Source of the DNA: Lachnospiraceae bacterium UBA4292
GTDB lineage: Bacteria > Bacillota > Clostridia > Lachnospirales > Lachnospiraceae
Direction: 5' to 3'
Length of the DNA stretch: 12,472 nt
Assembly (NCBI GenBank): GCA_002395865.1
Contig: DGVE01000020.1
Location: forward strand, 1 to 12,472
The position numbers were made by a program, and so were the translations under genes. Positions 1 through 6,440 of this stretch are shown in pieces. Each line of letters starts with the position of its first letter. Position 1 is the first letter of the stretch. Below the pieces are notes generated by a model that did no database searches, was not told where the DNA came from, and saw only the letters and a program-made list of their open reading frames with translations.

Positions 1-298
1 CCAGTTCGGCCAGTTTGATATGGGCCATGTTGGGCTGGGCGTCGAGGGCCAGCATCTTGTCGCGGTAGAAGCGGTAGAACTCTGAGGTCCTTCTCATGAA
101 GAAGGTGTGGCTGAGCATCGTCTCGGGCGGATAATCATATTTCTGATTGTAAAGTCCGTCCACGCTGCGAAAGTCCGGTATATTGCTCTCGGTGGACACC
201 CCCGCCCCTCCGAAGAAGACGATATAACTCGATTCGTCTATCATTTCCTTAAGCCTTGCGATCTCTTCCGAAAACCCCATATTTATATTATCCGCCAT
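1..298 (-). CDS. Sir2-family NAD-dependent protein deacylase (sirtuin), N-terminal part
   Basis: Sirtuins remove acetyl or other acyl groups from protein lysines in the cytoplasm, consuming NAD+ and releasing nicotinamide and O-acyl-ADP-ribose. The visible 99 residues carry the NAD-binding signature GAGVSTESNIPDFR at residues 31-44, with the catalytic-pocket Asp and Arg of PDFR, followed by a family-typical PNMAHIKLAEL stretch near residues 89-99. The gene runs off the left edge, so the catalytic His and the zinc-binding Cys pairs are not in view. The ATG at 298 is chosen because an AGGGGGA ribosome binding site lies a few bases upstream; an internal ATG at 280 lacks one. It is transcribed divergently from the CoA-transferase. 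The family is certain; the target (acetyl versus longer acyl groups) cannot be told. B. subtilis SrtN and E. coli CobB are named members. Confidence 0.93.
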   Translation of the reverse strand, partial: MADNINMGFSEEIARLKEMIDESSYIVFFGGAGVSTESNIPDFRSVDGLYNQKYDYPPETMLSHTFFMRRTSEFYRFYRDKMLALDAQPNMAHIKLAEL

Positions 299-394
299 TG
301 CGTTCCCCCTGTATAATCTGTGTATTCCCTGCCTCCGTTTCAGGTCAGAAACCTCTTTCTGCCCGGCTGTCGGAAGACCTTATAACTATCGTTT

Positions 395-423
395 ATTTTA
401 CCACTCATGAGCATTTTTAACAA
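395..423 (-). promoter_or_regulatory. Predicted promoter of the sirtuin gene
   Basis: On the minus strand, TTGTTA (418-423) and TAAAAT (395-400) are separated by exactly 17 bp, a plausible sigma-A promoter with 4/6 and 5/6 matches. It would give a leader of about 90 nt before the sirtuin ATG. It is a prediction from consensus only. Confidence 0.42.
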
Positions 424-461
424 GCTTTTTTGGTAACTATTCAGCACCCGCCCATCACATT

Positions 462-495
462 CGCAAAACCTCTGCCAAAGGCATCGGTTTTTGCG
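462..495. promoter_or_regulatory. Imperfect inverted repeat upstream of the CoA-transferase promoter
   Basis: CGCAAAACC (462-470) is mirrored by GGTTTTTGCG (486-495), with one bulged T, and inside it GCC AAA GGC forms a second short dyad. The centre lies about 60 bp upstream of the start site predicted from the TATAAT at 528-533, a spacing typical of activator sites. It is not followed by a T-tract in either direction, so it is not a canonical terminator. The binding protein is unknown. Confidence 0.35.
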
Positions 496-505
496 TCAAA
501 TGCAC

Positions 506-533
506 TTGAAGAATCTACACAATCATGTATAAT
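506..533 (+). promoter_or_regulatory. Predicted sigma-A promoter of the CoA-transferase cluster
   Basis: TTGAAG (506-511) and a perfect TATAAT (528-533) are separated by 16 bp. The predicted start near 540 gives a leader of under 30 nt with the ribosome binding site at 554-560. It probably drives all four plus-strand genes, since no other good promoter or terminator is visible between them. Confidence 0.65.
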
Positions 534-553
534 CGTTTATAGATAATGTAATC

Positions 554-560
554 GGAGGTG
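554..560 (+). promoter_or_regulatory. Ribosome binding site fixing a TTG start
   Basis: GGAGGTG lies 7 nt before the TTG at 568-570. No in-frame ATG sits at a suitable distance, so this site decides in favour of the rare TTG start for the CoA-transferase. Confidence 0.75.
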
Positions 561-567
561 AAGCCAT

Positions 568-1890
568 TTGGATTACTACAGCGAATATAGAAGCAAGCTA
601 AAAACTCCCGAGCAGGCGGCTCTTCTGGTAAACAGCGGAGACTGGGTGGACTACTCCACAGCGACCGCCAAGCCCACGCTCTTCGACGAGGCTCTGGCCG
701 GGAGGCGCGACGAGCTGTTCGATGTGAAGGTCCGCGGAAATATGCTCGACGGTCCCATACAGATAGCCGAGTGCGACCCCTCGGGAAAGCATTTCATATA
801 CAACACCTGGCACTGCTCCGGTTACGAGAGAAAGCTGTGCGACAGGGGGCTGTGCTACTACTCCCCCATGGTCTTCCACAACCTGACCGCGTACTACAAG
901 TTCTTTCTCCACGTGGACGTGGCGGTCATGGCCGTTCCGCCCATGGACAGGCACGGATATTTCAACTTCTCCATCAATACAGGTACTGCCGCCGAGATAC
1001 TCCGCCAGGCTAAGACCGTCATACTCGAGATCAATGAGAACCTTCCGAATGTGCGCGGCGGCTACGACGACTGCGTGCACATCTCGGATGTCACAGCCGT
1101 GATCGAGGGTCCGCATGAGCCCTTCAAGTCCCGCCCCAGAAAGCCCATCTCGGCCACGGAGCGTGCCATCGCGGAGAATATCATTGCACATATCCGCGAC
1201 CGCTCCACACTTCAGATAGGTGTGGGAGGCATGCCCGATGCCGTCGGCAGACTTCTCGCTGAGTCGGATCTGAAGGATCTCGGCATGCACACGGAGCTGT
1301 GCGGTGACGCGTATCTGGATCTGTTCAACGCTGGCAAATTGACCAACAGATACAAAAACAGAAACCCCGGCAAGGGAATACTCGGCTTTGCTATAGGCTC
1401 ACCCGAGCTCTACGACTGGCTGGATTCAAATCCCTCCATCAAGGCATACCCTCTCGAGTATGTGAACACTCCGGAGATCATCGGTCAGATCGACAATATG
1501 GTCTCCATCAACAGCTGTCTGTGCGTGGATCTCTTCGGACAGGTCAGCTCCGAAAGCATCGGCAAGCGCCAGATCTCAGGCACCGGCGGACAGCTCGACT
1601 TCCTCGAGGGTGCTTCCATCTCCAAGGGCGGCAAGGCATTCATCTGCCTGAACAGCACCTACACGGACAAGGAGGGCGTAAGGCATTCGTGCATCGTTCC
1701 CTCGTTCAACGGCGAGATAATCACATCGCCGAGGAGCCAGGTGTACTATATCGCCACGGAGTACGGAGTCGTGAATTTAGAGGGAACCACGTCGTGGGAA
1801 AGAGCCGAGAGGCTGATATCCATAGCTCATCCGGACTTCAGGGATGAGCTGATAAGACAGGCCGAAAGCATGAAGATATGGAGGCGTTAG
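568..1890 (+). CDS. Acyl-CoA:carboxylate CoA-transferase (acetyl-CoA hydrolase/transferase, butyryl-CoA:acetate or 4-hydroxybutyrate type)
   Basis: This family I CoA-transferase moves CoA between acyl groups through a glutamyl-CoA thioester. In butyrate producers the closest relatives make butyrate from butyryl-CoA and acetate, or activate 4-hydroxybutyrate. The 440 residues match the usual 430-450. Family landmarks are the glycine loop GVGGMPDA (218-225), HTEL at 241-244 where E243 is the likely catalytic glutamate, ISGTGGQLDF (336-345), TEYG (397-400) and the C-terminal IAHPDFRDEL (419-428). The middle section around residues 58-110 differs from the butyryl-CoA:acetate enzyme as I recall it, so the substrate is uncertain. 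Translation starts at a TTG with a well-placed GGAGGTG. The next gene begins 10 bp after the stop. Family assignment is firm; the substrate is inference. Confidence 0.9.
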   Translation: MDYYSEYRSKLKTPEQAALLVNSGDWVDYSTATAKPTLFDEALAGRRDELFDVKVRGNMLDGPIQIAECDPSGKHFIYNTWHCSGYERKLCDRGLCYYSPMVFHNLTAYYKFFLHVDVAVMAVPPMDRHGYFNFSINTGTAAEILRQAKTVILEINENLPNVRGGYDDCVHISDVTAVIEGPHEPFKSRPRKPISATERAIAENIIAHIRDRSTLQIGVGGMPDAVGRLLAESDLKDLGMHTELCGDAYLDLFNAGKLTNRYKNRNPGKGILGFAIGSPELYDWLDSNPSIKAYPLEYVNTPEIIGQIDNMVSINSCLCVDLFGQVSSESIGKRQISGTGGQLDFLEGASISKGGKAFICLNSTYTDKEGVRHSCIVPSFNGEIITSPRSQVYYIATEYGVVNLEGTTSWERAERLISIAHPDFRDELIRQAESMKIWRR

Positions 1891-1900
1891 ATTTAGCAAT

Positions 1901-2644
1901 ATGAGTGATAATAATATAAAACATGTAATAGGCATAGTCAGCGGCAAGGGCGGTGTGGGCAAATCCATGACGTGCTCTCTTCTGGCCTGCGCCATGCAAC
2001 GAGCCGGCTTAAAAACAGGTATTCTTGACGCGGATATAACCGGTCCCTCGATACCTAAGATGTTCGGCATCCACGGCAGGACGCATATGGAGGACGGCAA
2101 AATGGCCCCCGCAGCAGCAGGCTGCGGCGTCAAGCTCATGTCGGCAAATCTCCTCCTCGACCGCGAGGATGAGCCCGTCATATGGCGCGGCCCGCTTCTT
2201 AACACCATGATAAAACGCTTCTTCGAGGGAGTCGGCTGGGGAGAACTGGACGTGCTGCTCATCGACATGCCTCCGGGCACCAGCGATGTACCGCTGACCA
2301 TATATCAGTCGCTTCCGATAGAGGGCATCGTTATGGTCAGCACACCTCAGTCTCTCGTGGAGATGATAGTAAAGAAGGCATCCTCCATGGCGGGGGCGCT
2401 GAATATTCCCCTGCTCGCCCTGGTGCAGAATTTCAGCTACCTTTCCTGTCCGGGCTGCTCCGAGGTCATCTACCCCTACGGAAAGGGGCGCGGCGAGGAG
2501 CTCGCCGGGGAGCTGGGCACAAAGATATACGCGCAGATACCTTGGGTCCTCGATGCGGCGCAAAAATGCGACGCGGGCGAGGTCTCGTCCATAGTGATAC
2601 CCGAGATCGACGCATTGGCCTCGGCACTCGTTTCTTCGATTTAA
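1901..2644 (+). CDS. mrp: Mrp/NBP35-family P-loop ATPase, Fe-S cluster carrier
   Basis: Mrp/ApbC proteins bind a bridging [4Fe-4S] cluster as a dimer, and use ATP to pass it to apo-enzymes in the cytoplasm. The protein of 247 residues shows the deviant Walker A motif GKGGVGKS (15-22) with the signature lysine, the LDADITGPS segment (42-50), the LIDMPPGTSD switch (120-129) and the cluster-binding CPGC (C183, C186). There is no N-terminal DUF59/MIP18 domain, as in the short form of the family. The ribosome binding site GGAGGCG lies inside the last codons of the CoA-transferase gene, so the two are probably co-transcribed and coupled. Which Fe-S client it serves is not evident: neither the CoA-transferase nor the following glutamine-synthetase-like protein is an obvious Fe-S protein. 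Confidence 0.9.
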   Translation: MSDNNIKHVIGIVSGKGGVGKSMTCSLLACAMQRAGLKTGILDADITGPSIPKMFGIHGRTHMEDGKMAPAAAGCGVKLMSANLLLDREDEPVIWRGPLLNTMIKRFFEGVGWGELDVLLIDMPPGTSDVPLTIYQSLPIEGIVMVSTPQSLVEMIVKKASSMAGALNIPLLALVQNFSYLSCPGCSEVIYPYGKGRGEELAGELGTKIYAQIPWVLDAAQKCDAGEVSSIVIPEIDALASALVSSI

Positions 2645-2682
2645 TAACGGAGATGATAAAATAGAAAGGGAATAGTCAGACC

Positions 2683-3966
2683 ATGAAATATACAATGAAA
2701 GAAGTTTTACAGTATCTGGAGGAAGAGGACGTAAAATTCATCCGTCTGGCTTTCTGCGATGTGTTCGGTAAGGTCAAAAACATTTCCATCAACCCGTGTG
2801 AGCTTGAAAAAGCCTTTGATACCGGTATACCCTTTGACAGAGATCTCATCGACGGCTTCTCAAGTCTACGCTGCACACAGCTCTACTTAAAGCCCGACCC
2901 GTCCACACTTGCAGTCCTTCCATGGCGCCCGGATCACGGCCGCGTGGTCAGGATGTACTCTGACATATATGAGGAGGACGGAGAGCCGTTCAGATTCGAC
3001 ATGAGACATTTTCTTGCGGAAAATGTAGCGGAGGCCAAAGCACTCGGCCTCTCCTTCTCCTTCACCACAGTACAGGATTTCTATCTGTTCGATCTGGACG
3101 AGGCCGGCAAAGCGACCTTCACGCCCTTTGACAACGCAGGCTATATGGATCTGGCTCCGGAGGATCGAGGGGAGAATGTAAGACGTGAGATCTGCCTCAG
3201 CCTTTCGCAGATGGGTATCCAGCCGCAGAGCTCCCACCACGGGGTCGGTCCCGGCCAGAACAGGGTGACATTCAAATCGGCCGATCCGGTGAGTGCCGCA
3301 GACAACTCGGTCACATTTATGAACGCTGTAAAGACAATAGCCTACAGGAACGGACTAAGCGCGAGCTTCTCGCCCCTGCCCCTTGCCGAGGCTCAGGGCA
3401 ATTCGTTCATCATCCGCATGGATGTGTCCGCGCTTGCGGAAAGTAAGCGGGACAGCGCGGTCGGCGGGGTTCTTAAGACCGTCCCCGATTTGACTCTGTT
3501 CTTCAACCCCGATAAGGCATCCTACAGAAGGCTCGCAAAGAAAGGGACGCCGAATGTGATCGGCTGTTCACCGAGGAATTATTCGCAGATCATACGCTAC
3601 CCCGTCAGGGAGGGCGGCAGAATATTTATGGAGCTTCGTTCTCCGGATTCGGGAGCCAATCCGTATCTCGCCATCGCGCTTCTCGTGCGAGCGGCTGTAT
3701 ACGGAGTTCAAAACAAATTAGGTCTTAACGGCAGCTACGAACCGGCTCAGCCCGGCACTTACAGCGAGCCGAAGCTCCCCGCCGATCTTGCCTCGGCTGC
3801 TGCGGCGGTGAAGAATTCTCTGCTTATTAACAGGATCCATCAGAGAAAATTTTACGACAAAAATGACAATCCGGTGACAACAGAATTAAAAATGGAGCCA
3901 TCCGCCACTCATCCCGAACTTACTTATGACCTGAACAGCATAATGAACGTGTACCTCAAAAGGTAA
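2683..3966 (+). CDS. Glutamine-synthetase-like protein, probably catalytically inactive
   Basis: The whole length (427 residues) follows type I glutamine synthetase: an N-terminal beta-grasp domain (FIRLAFCDVFGKVKN, 19-33), VLPWRPDHGRV (78-88), the YMDLAPEDRGENVRREI segment (154-170), ASYRRL (279-284) and MELRSPDSGANPYLA (316-330). Many catalytic positions have changed. The metal-binding E-x-E before FFLF is V-Q-D (130-132), HHEVAPGQHEI is HHGVGPGQNRV (185-195), the GSGMH histidine is I243, and NRS is NYS (299-301). Only E317 of the VELR motif clearly persists. Synthesis of glutamine is therefore unlikely; a sensor, scaffold or regulatory role is possible. A gamma-glutamyl-ligase variant with another chemistry cannot be excluded. 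It lies 38 bp after mrp and 16 bp before the ANTAR gene. The ATG at 2683 lacks a close Shine-Dalgarno (AAAGGGA is about 13 nt away), suggesting modest translation or coupling. Confidence 0.85.
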   Translation: MKYTMKEVLQYLEEEDVKFIRLAFCDVFGKVKNISINPCELEKAFDTGIPFDRDLIDGFSSLRCTQLYLKPDPSTLAVLPWRPDHGRVVRMYSDIYEEDGEPFRFDMRHFLAENVAEAKALGLSFSFTTVQDFYLFDLDEAGKATFTPFDNAGYMDLAPEDRGENVRREICLSLSQMGIQPQSSHHGVGPGQNRVTFKSADPVSAADNSVTFMNAVKTIAYRNGLSASFSPLPLAEAQGNSFIIRMDVSALAESKRDSAVGGVLKTVPDLTLFFNPDKASYRRLAKKGTPNVIGCSPRNYSQIIRYPVREGGRIFMELRSPDSGANPYLAIALLVRAAVYGVQNKLGLNGSYEPAQPGTYSEPKLPADLASAAAAVKNSLLINRIHQRKFYDKNDNPVTTELKMEPSATHPELTYDLNSIMNVYLKR

Positions 3967-3982
3967 GTAAAATAAAAATCAG

Positions 3983-4552
3983 ATGAAAGAACGCCACTAC
4001 AGTGTTCTGCTGGTCTCCGCCACCGACAATTTCGTCGAAGCTGTCCGACCGATGCTTCCGTCGGGCCAGTTCGATGTGAAGAGAACGACCGGCTCCAACG
4101 ATGCCAGGCGAGAGACCGCGCAGAACAATTACGATTTCATAATCATCAATTCCGTGAACCGCACGGAAAATGACATAGATTTCGCGACAGACGCATGCAC
4201 AGGACCCGGATGCGTCGTTTTGGTGTTCGTAAAAAACGAGTCCTACTACCCTGTCTACGAGAGGGTCTGTGAACACGGCGTCTTCGTGCTCCCGAAGCCC
4301 TTCACGAAGCAGGCCTTCAACAATGCCATCATGTGGATGGTCAGCGCCAGAGAGAGGCTGCGCCGCACCGAAAAAAAGACCTTCTCCCTCGAAAACCGAA
4401 TGGAGGAGATCCGCCTCATAAACCGCGCCAAGTGGGCTCTTATCAATACGCGCGGCATGGACGAACCCGGTGCGCACCGCTACATCGAAAAGCAGGCCAT
4501 GGACCGTTGCATATCAAAGGCAGCGGTCGCGGCCGAGATCATACACGGCTGA
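3983..4552 (+). CDS. ANTAR-domain RNA-binding regulator with a degenerate receiver domain
   Basis: ANTAR proteins bind paired hexaloop hairpins in nascent RNA and prevent termination, often in nitrogen-metabolism genes. The 189 residues comprise a receiver-like domain (about 5-120), a coiled-coil linker (about 120-142) and a C-terminal ANTAR three-helix domain (about 135-187) with RAKWALI (148-154) and YIEKQAMDRC (167-176). The receiver has lost the usual acidic pair after strand 1 (S12-A13-T14 instead of DD) and the phospho-acceptor, which is N56 in YDFIIINS; the conserved lysine remains in LPKPF (K105). Phosphorylation is therefore unlikely, and the dimer must be controlled by another input, perhaps the neighbouring glutamine-synthetase-like protein. 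ANTAR genes next to glutamine synthetase are known in clostridia (NitR). No strong ribosome binding site precedes the ATG, so translational coupling to the upstream gene is plausible. Confidence 0.87.
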   Translation: MKERHYSVLLVSATDNFVEAVRPMLPSGQFDVKRTTGSNDARRETAQNNYDFIIINSVNRTENDIDFATDACTGPGCVVLVFVKNESYYPVYERVCEHGVFVLPKPFTKQAFNNAIMWMVSARERLRRTEKKTFSLENRMEEIRLINRAKWALINTRGMDEPGAHRYIEKQAMDRCISKAAVAAEIIHG

Positions 4553-4579
4553 CACCACGCCGCTATTTTTCACTCGTCT

Positions 4580-5341
4580 TTACAGCTGCTTTCTGTTAAA
4601 CACCGGGACTGCAAGAATGATACAAACGATGCTCGCTGCGGCTGTGATGATGAAAGCTTCCTCGAAATCACAGGGAACACTTTTCCGATAGATAAGGGAT
4701 GTGCCGTCCATGAGATGCGTGGGCAGGTATTTCGCTGCCTTCGGCGCCGTTGAGGCTATCGTCATGGCAAACACCACCGCTCCGACTCCTCCGAGCACCG
4801 CCGCGCCCGATGATACCATTGCGGAGAACAGCGGGATAAGGTCTGTCACGAACAATCCGAAGATCCACCAGCTGAGTGCGGCGAATTCGATATCTTTCGC
4901 CACCGAATTATCCCAGTAGTATGCGTTGTACATGTATGTGATGCCGTAGCAAAGCCAGTAGCACGCGCTCCAGAGCATTGCAAGCATCAGCGCCTTGGAA
5001 ACTACCACCTTGTACCGCTTAAGCCCCTTCGTGAGTGAAAGGATGAGCGTTCCCGACTGGTATTCGCGCGTGAAGATAGCGCACTCTATAAGCACGAAGG
5101 CTATAAGCGCCATCGGTATGTTCTTGAAAAACTGAGTCCACGAATCGAGAGCCGTTGGGTCCGAGACAGTAATACTCATACCGCTCTCGGCCATCGAATC
5201 CGCCATTGTGGACAGTATCCACGGTGTAAGCTTGGCGACGGCCGGATTCATTATTCCGAACAGTGTGAAAAGTATACCGAGTATGGTTAGCCGTCCAGTT
5301 CGAAGCTGCTCGGTCAGCTCTTTTTTAATGCAGGCTTTCAT
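4580..5341 (-). CDS. ABC-2 type transporter permease (YxlG-like)
   Basis: This is the membrane subunit of an ABC transporter, 253 residues, with about six hydrophobic segments (near 17-33, 75-92, 113-137, 155-175, 177-197 and 228-247). After the second segment comes REYQSGTL (92-99), a motif typical of ABC-2 permeases, which couples to the ATPase. The ATG at 5341 is chosen over upstream codons because it forms an ATGA overlap with the stop of the ATPase gene and has GGAGGTGA about 7 nt before it. Gene order after a YxlE-like gene and a YxlF-like ATPase matches the B. subtilis sigY operon arrangement. The substrate is unknown; candidates for this class are peptides, lantibiotics or lipids. It ends 27 bp from the convergent ANTAR gene. 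Confidence 0.85.
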   Translation of the reverse strand: MKACIKKELTEQLRTGRLTILGILFTLFGIMNPAVAKLTPWILSTMADSMAESGMSITVSDPTALDSWTQFFKNIPMALIAFVLIECAIFTREYQSGTLILSLTKGLKRYKVVVSKALMLAMLWSACYWLCYGITYMYNAYYWDNSVAKDIEFAALSWWIFGLFVTDLIPLFSAMVSSGAAVLGGVGAVVFAMTIASTAPKAAKYLPTHLMDGTSLIYRKSVPCDFEEAFIITAAASIVCIILAVPVFNRKQL

Positions 5342-6231
5342 TCTCCCGTCACCTCCATAAACAGCGACTCGAGAGTAGGTTCTATTCTTTCGAGCTTCAC
5401 GACGGGTATCTCGTTGTCTGCGGCAAAACGCATCAGTGCGTACACGTTTATATCCTTCTCCGAAAAGGTCAGCGAAGTATCGCCCGCCCTTGCTGCCGCG
5501 CAAAATGCAGCCGCAATCTTTCCCGCAGCCTGTGCAGTCTCGGTCTCGAAAACATATTCATCCCTTCGGTAGCTGTTTCTTATGTCGGCCAGTTTGCCGC
5601 TCATCCTCGTCTTTCCGCCGTCGATAAAAGCGATATCCGTACATATCCTCTCAACATCCGAAAGGATATGTGTGGAAAAGAGCACGGTCGTCTGATTCCT
5701 TACGGCAAGAAGTATGTCCAGTATCTCCTTGCGTCCCACAGGGTCCAGAGCCGAGGTGGGCTCATCACATATAAGGAGTCTCGGGCGGTTAAAAAGTGCC
5801 TGAGCTATTCCGAGCCTCTGCTTCATTCCCCTCGAAAAGCCCTTTACCCTATGCCTTTCTCCGGAAAGTCCCACAAGCTCTAAAAGCTCATCCGCTCTTT
5901 TCTCCCTCTCCTTCTTCTCCATACCGGTTATCTCACCGCAAAACAGAAGATACTCCCTCGCGTTCATAAAAGGATAGAATTCGGGTACGTCCGGCAGATA
6001 TCCTATAAAACGGTTGGTGGCCGTCTGGCCGTATACCACACTCTCGCCAGCCACGGTTATATCACCCGCGTTCGCCCTGATCAGACCCAGTACCGTCTTC
6101 ATGGTCGTTGTCTTTCCGGCACCGTTTTTACCGATAAAGCCGAATATACTGTGCTCCGGCACGTAAAGATCCAGCCCCTTTAAGACCTCCTTATCGCCGA
6201 AGCGCTTGTGAAGATCAGTTATCTTAAGCAT
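5338..6231 (-). CDS. ABC transporter ATP-binding protein (YxlF/BcrA-like)
   Basis: This cytoplasmic ATPase powers the permease encoded next. The 297 residues include Walker A GKNGAGKT (34-41), an ABC signature FSRGMKQRLGIAQAL (132-146) in which SRGM replaces LSGGQ, Walker B LLICDEPTSALD (152-163), and the H-loop histidine H188 in FSTHILSD. IGYLPD (76-81) occupies the Q-loop region, as in BcrA-type export ATPases. The C-terminal 80 residues form the regulatory extension usual in this subfamily. The ATG at 6231 has AAGGAGG 7 nt upstream and shares one base with the preceding stop (TGATG), while its own stop overlaps the permease ATG by 4 bp, so the three proteins are likely made in step. Export is more likely than import because no binding protein is encoded nearby. 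Confidence 0.93.
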   Translation of the reverse strand: MLKITDLHKRFGDKEVLKGLDLYVPEHSIFGFIGKNGAGKTTTMKTVLGLIRANAGDITVAGESVVYGQTATNRFIGYLPDVPEFYPFMNAREYLLFCGEITGMEKKEREKRADELLELVGLSGERHRVKGFSRGMKQRLGIAQALFNRPRLLICDEPTSALDPVGRKEILDILLAVRNQTTVLFSTHILSDVERICTDIAFIDGGKTRMSGKLADIRNSYRRDEYVFETETAQAAGKIAAAFCAAARAGDTSLTFSEKDINVYALMRFAADNEIPVVKLERIEPTLESLFMEVTGE

Positions 6232-6440
6232 CAGGCATCCTCCTTGCCGAACACGAAGTAAAGTATCGGTCCGACAAACTCCATGAGCACTATGGTGACG
6301 ATGAGCCAGATCGTTCTTGTGCCCCTCTTGTAGTTTTCATGGGTCAGTATGTGGTGAAGTGTGTAGCCCAGCAGCGCAAACTGCACTATTATCAGCGGAA
6401 TGATAAAGGGCAGGTATTCCATTAACTGTTCGGTATTCAT
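6231..6440 (-). CDS. Small two-helix membrane protein of the PLDc_N / YxlE type
   Basis: This protein of 69 residues has two transmembrane helices (about 10-28 and 43-64) separated by a short basic loop, ending in GPILYFVFGKED. That ending is the hallmark of the phospholipase D-nuclease N-terminal (PLDc_N) family, and no phospholipase catalytic domain follows. In B. subtilis the related YxlE lies in the sigY operon beside the ABC genes yxlF and yxlG and helps to keep SigY inactive. Here it sits in the same position, but downstream of a MerR regulator in place of a sigma factor, so it may be a subunit of the transporter or a modulator of the membrane-bound regulator (inference). The ATG at 6440 overlaps the MerR stop as ATGA and has GGAGG 8 nt upstream. 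Confidence 0.87.
   Translation of the reverse strand: MNTEQLMEYLPFIIPLIIVQFALLGYTLHHILTHENYKRGTRTIWLIVTIVLMEFVGPILYFVFGKEDA

Noticed and set aside
598..1290. Long open reading frame on the minus strand opposite the CoA-transferase gene
   Set aside because: It lies wholly inside a gene with clear family homology, has no recognisable domain and no ribosome binding site; it reflects codon bias of the sense gene.
2009..2695. Minus-strand open frame opposite mrp
   Set aside because: It is the antisense of Mrp Walker and switch regions, without homology, promoter or ribosome binding site.
2683..3966. Annotation as an active glutamine synthetase (glnA)
   Set aside because: Homology is clear, but most metal and substrate ligands are replaced, so an enzymatic label would mislead.
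4546..4568. Possible terminator between the convergent ANTAR and permease genes (CGGC ... GCCG then CTATTTTT)
   Set aside because: The stem is only 4 bp with a 9-nt loop and overlaps the stop codon; too weak to call, though some termination must occur between the convergent units.
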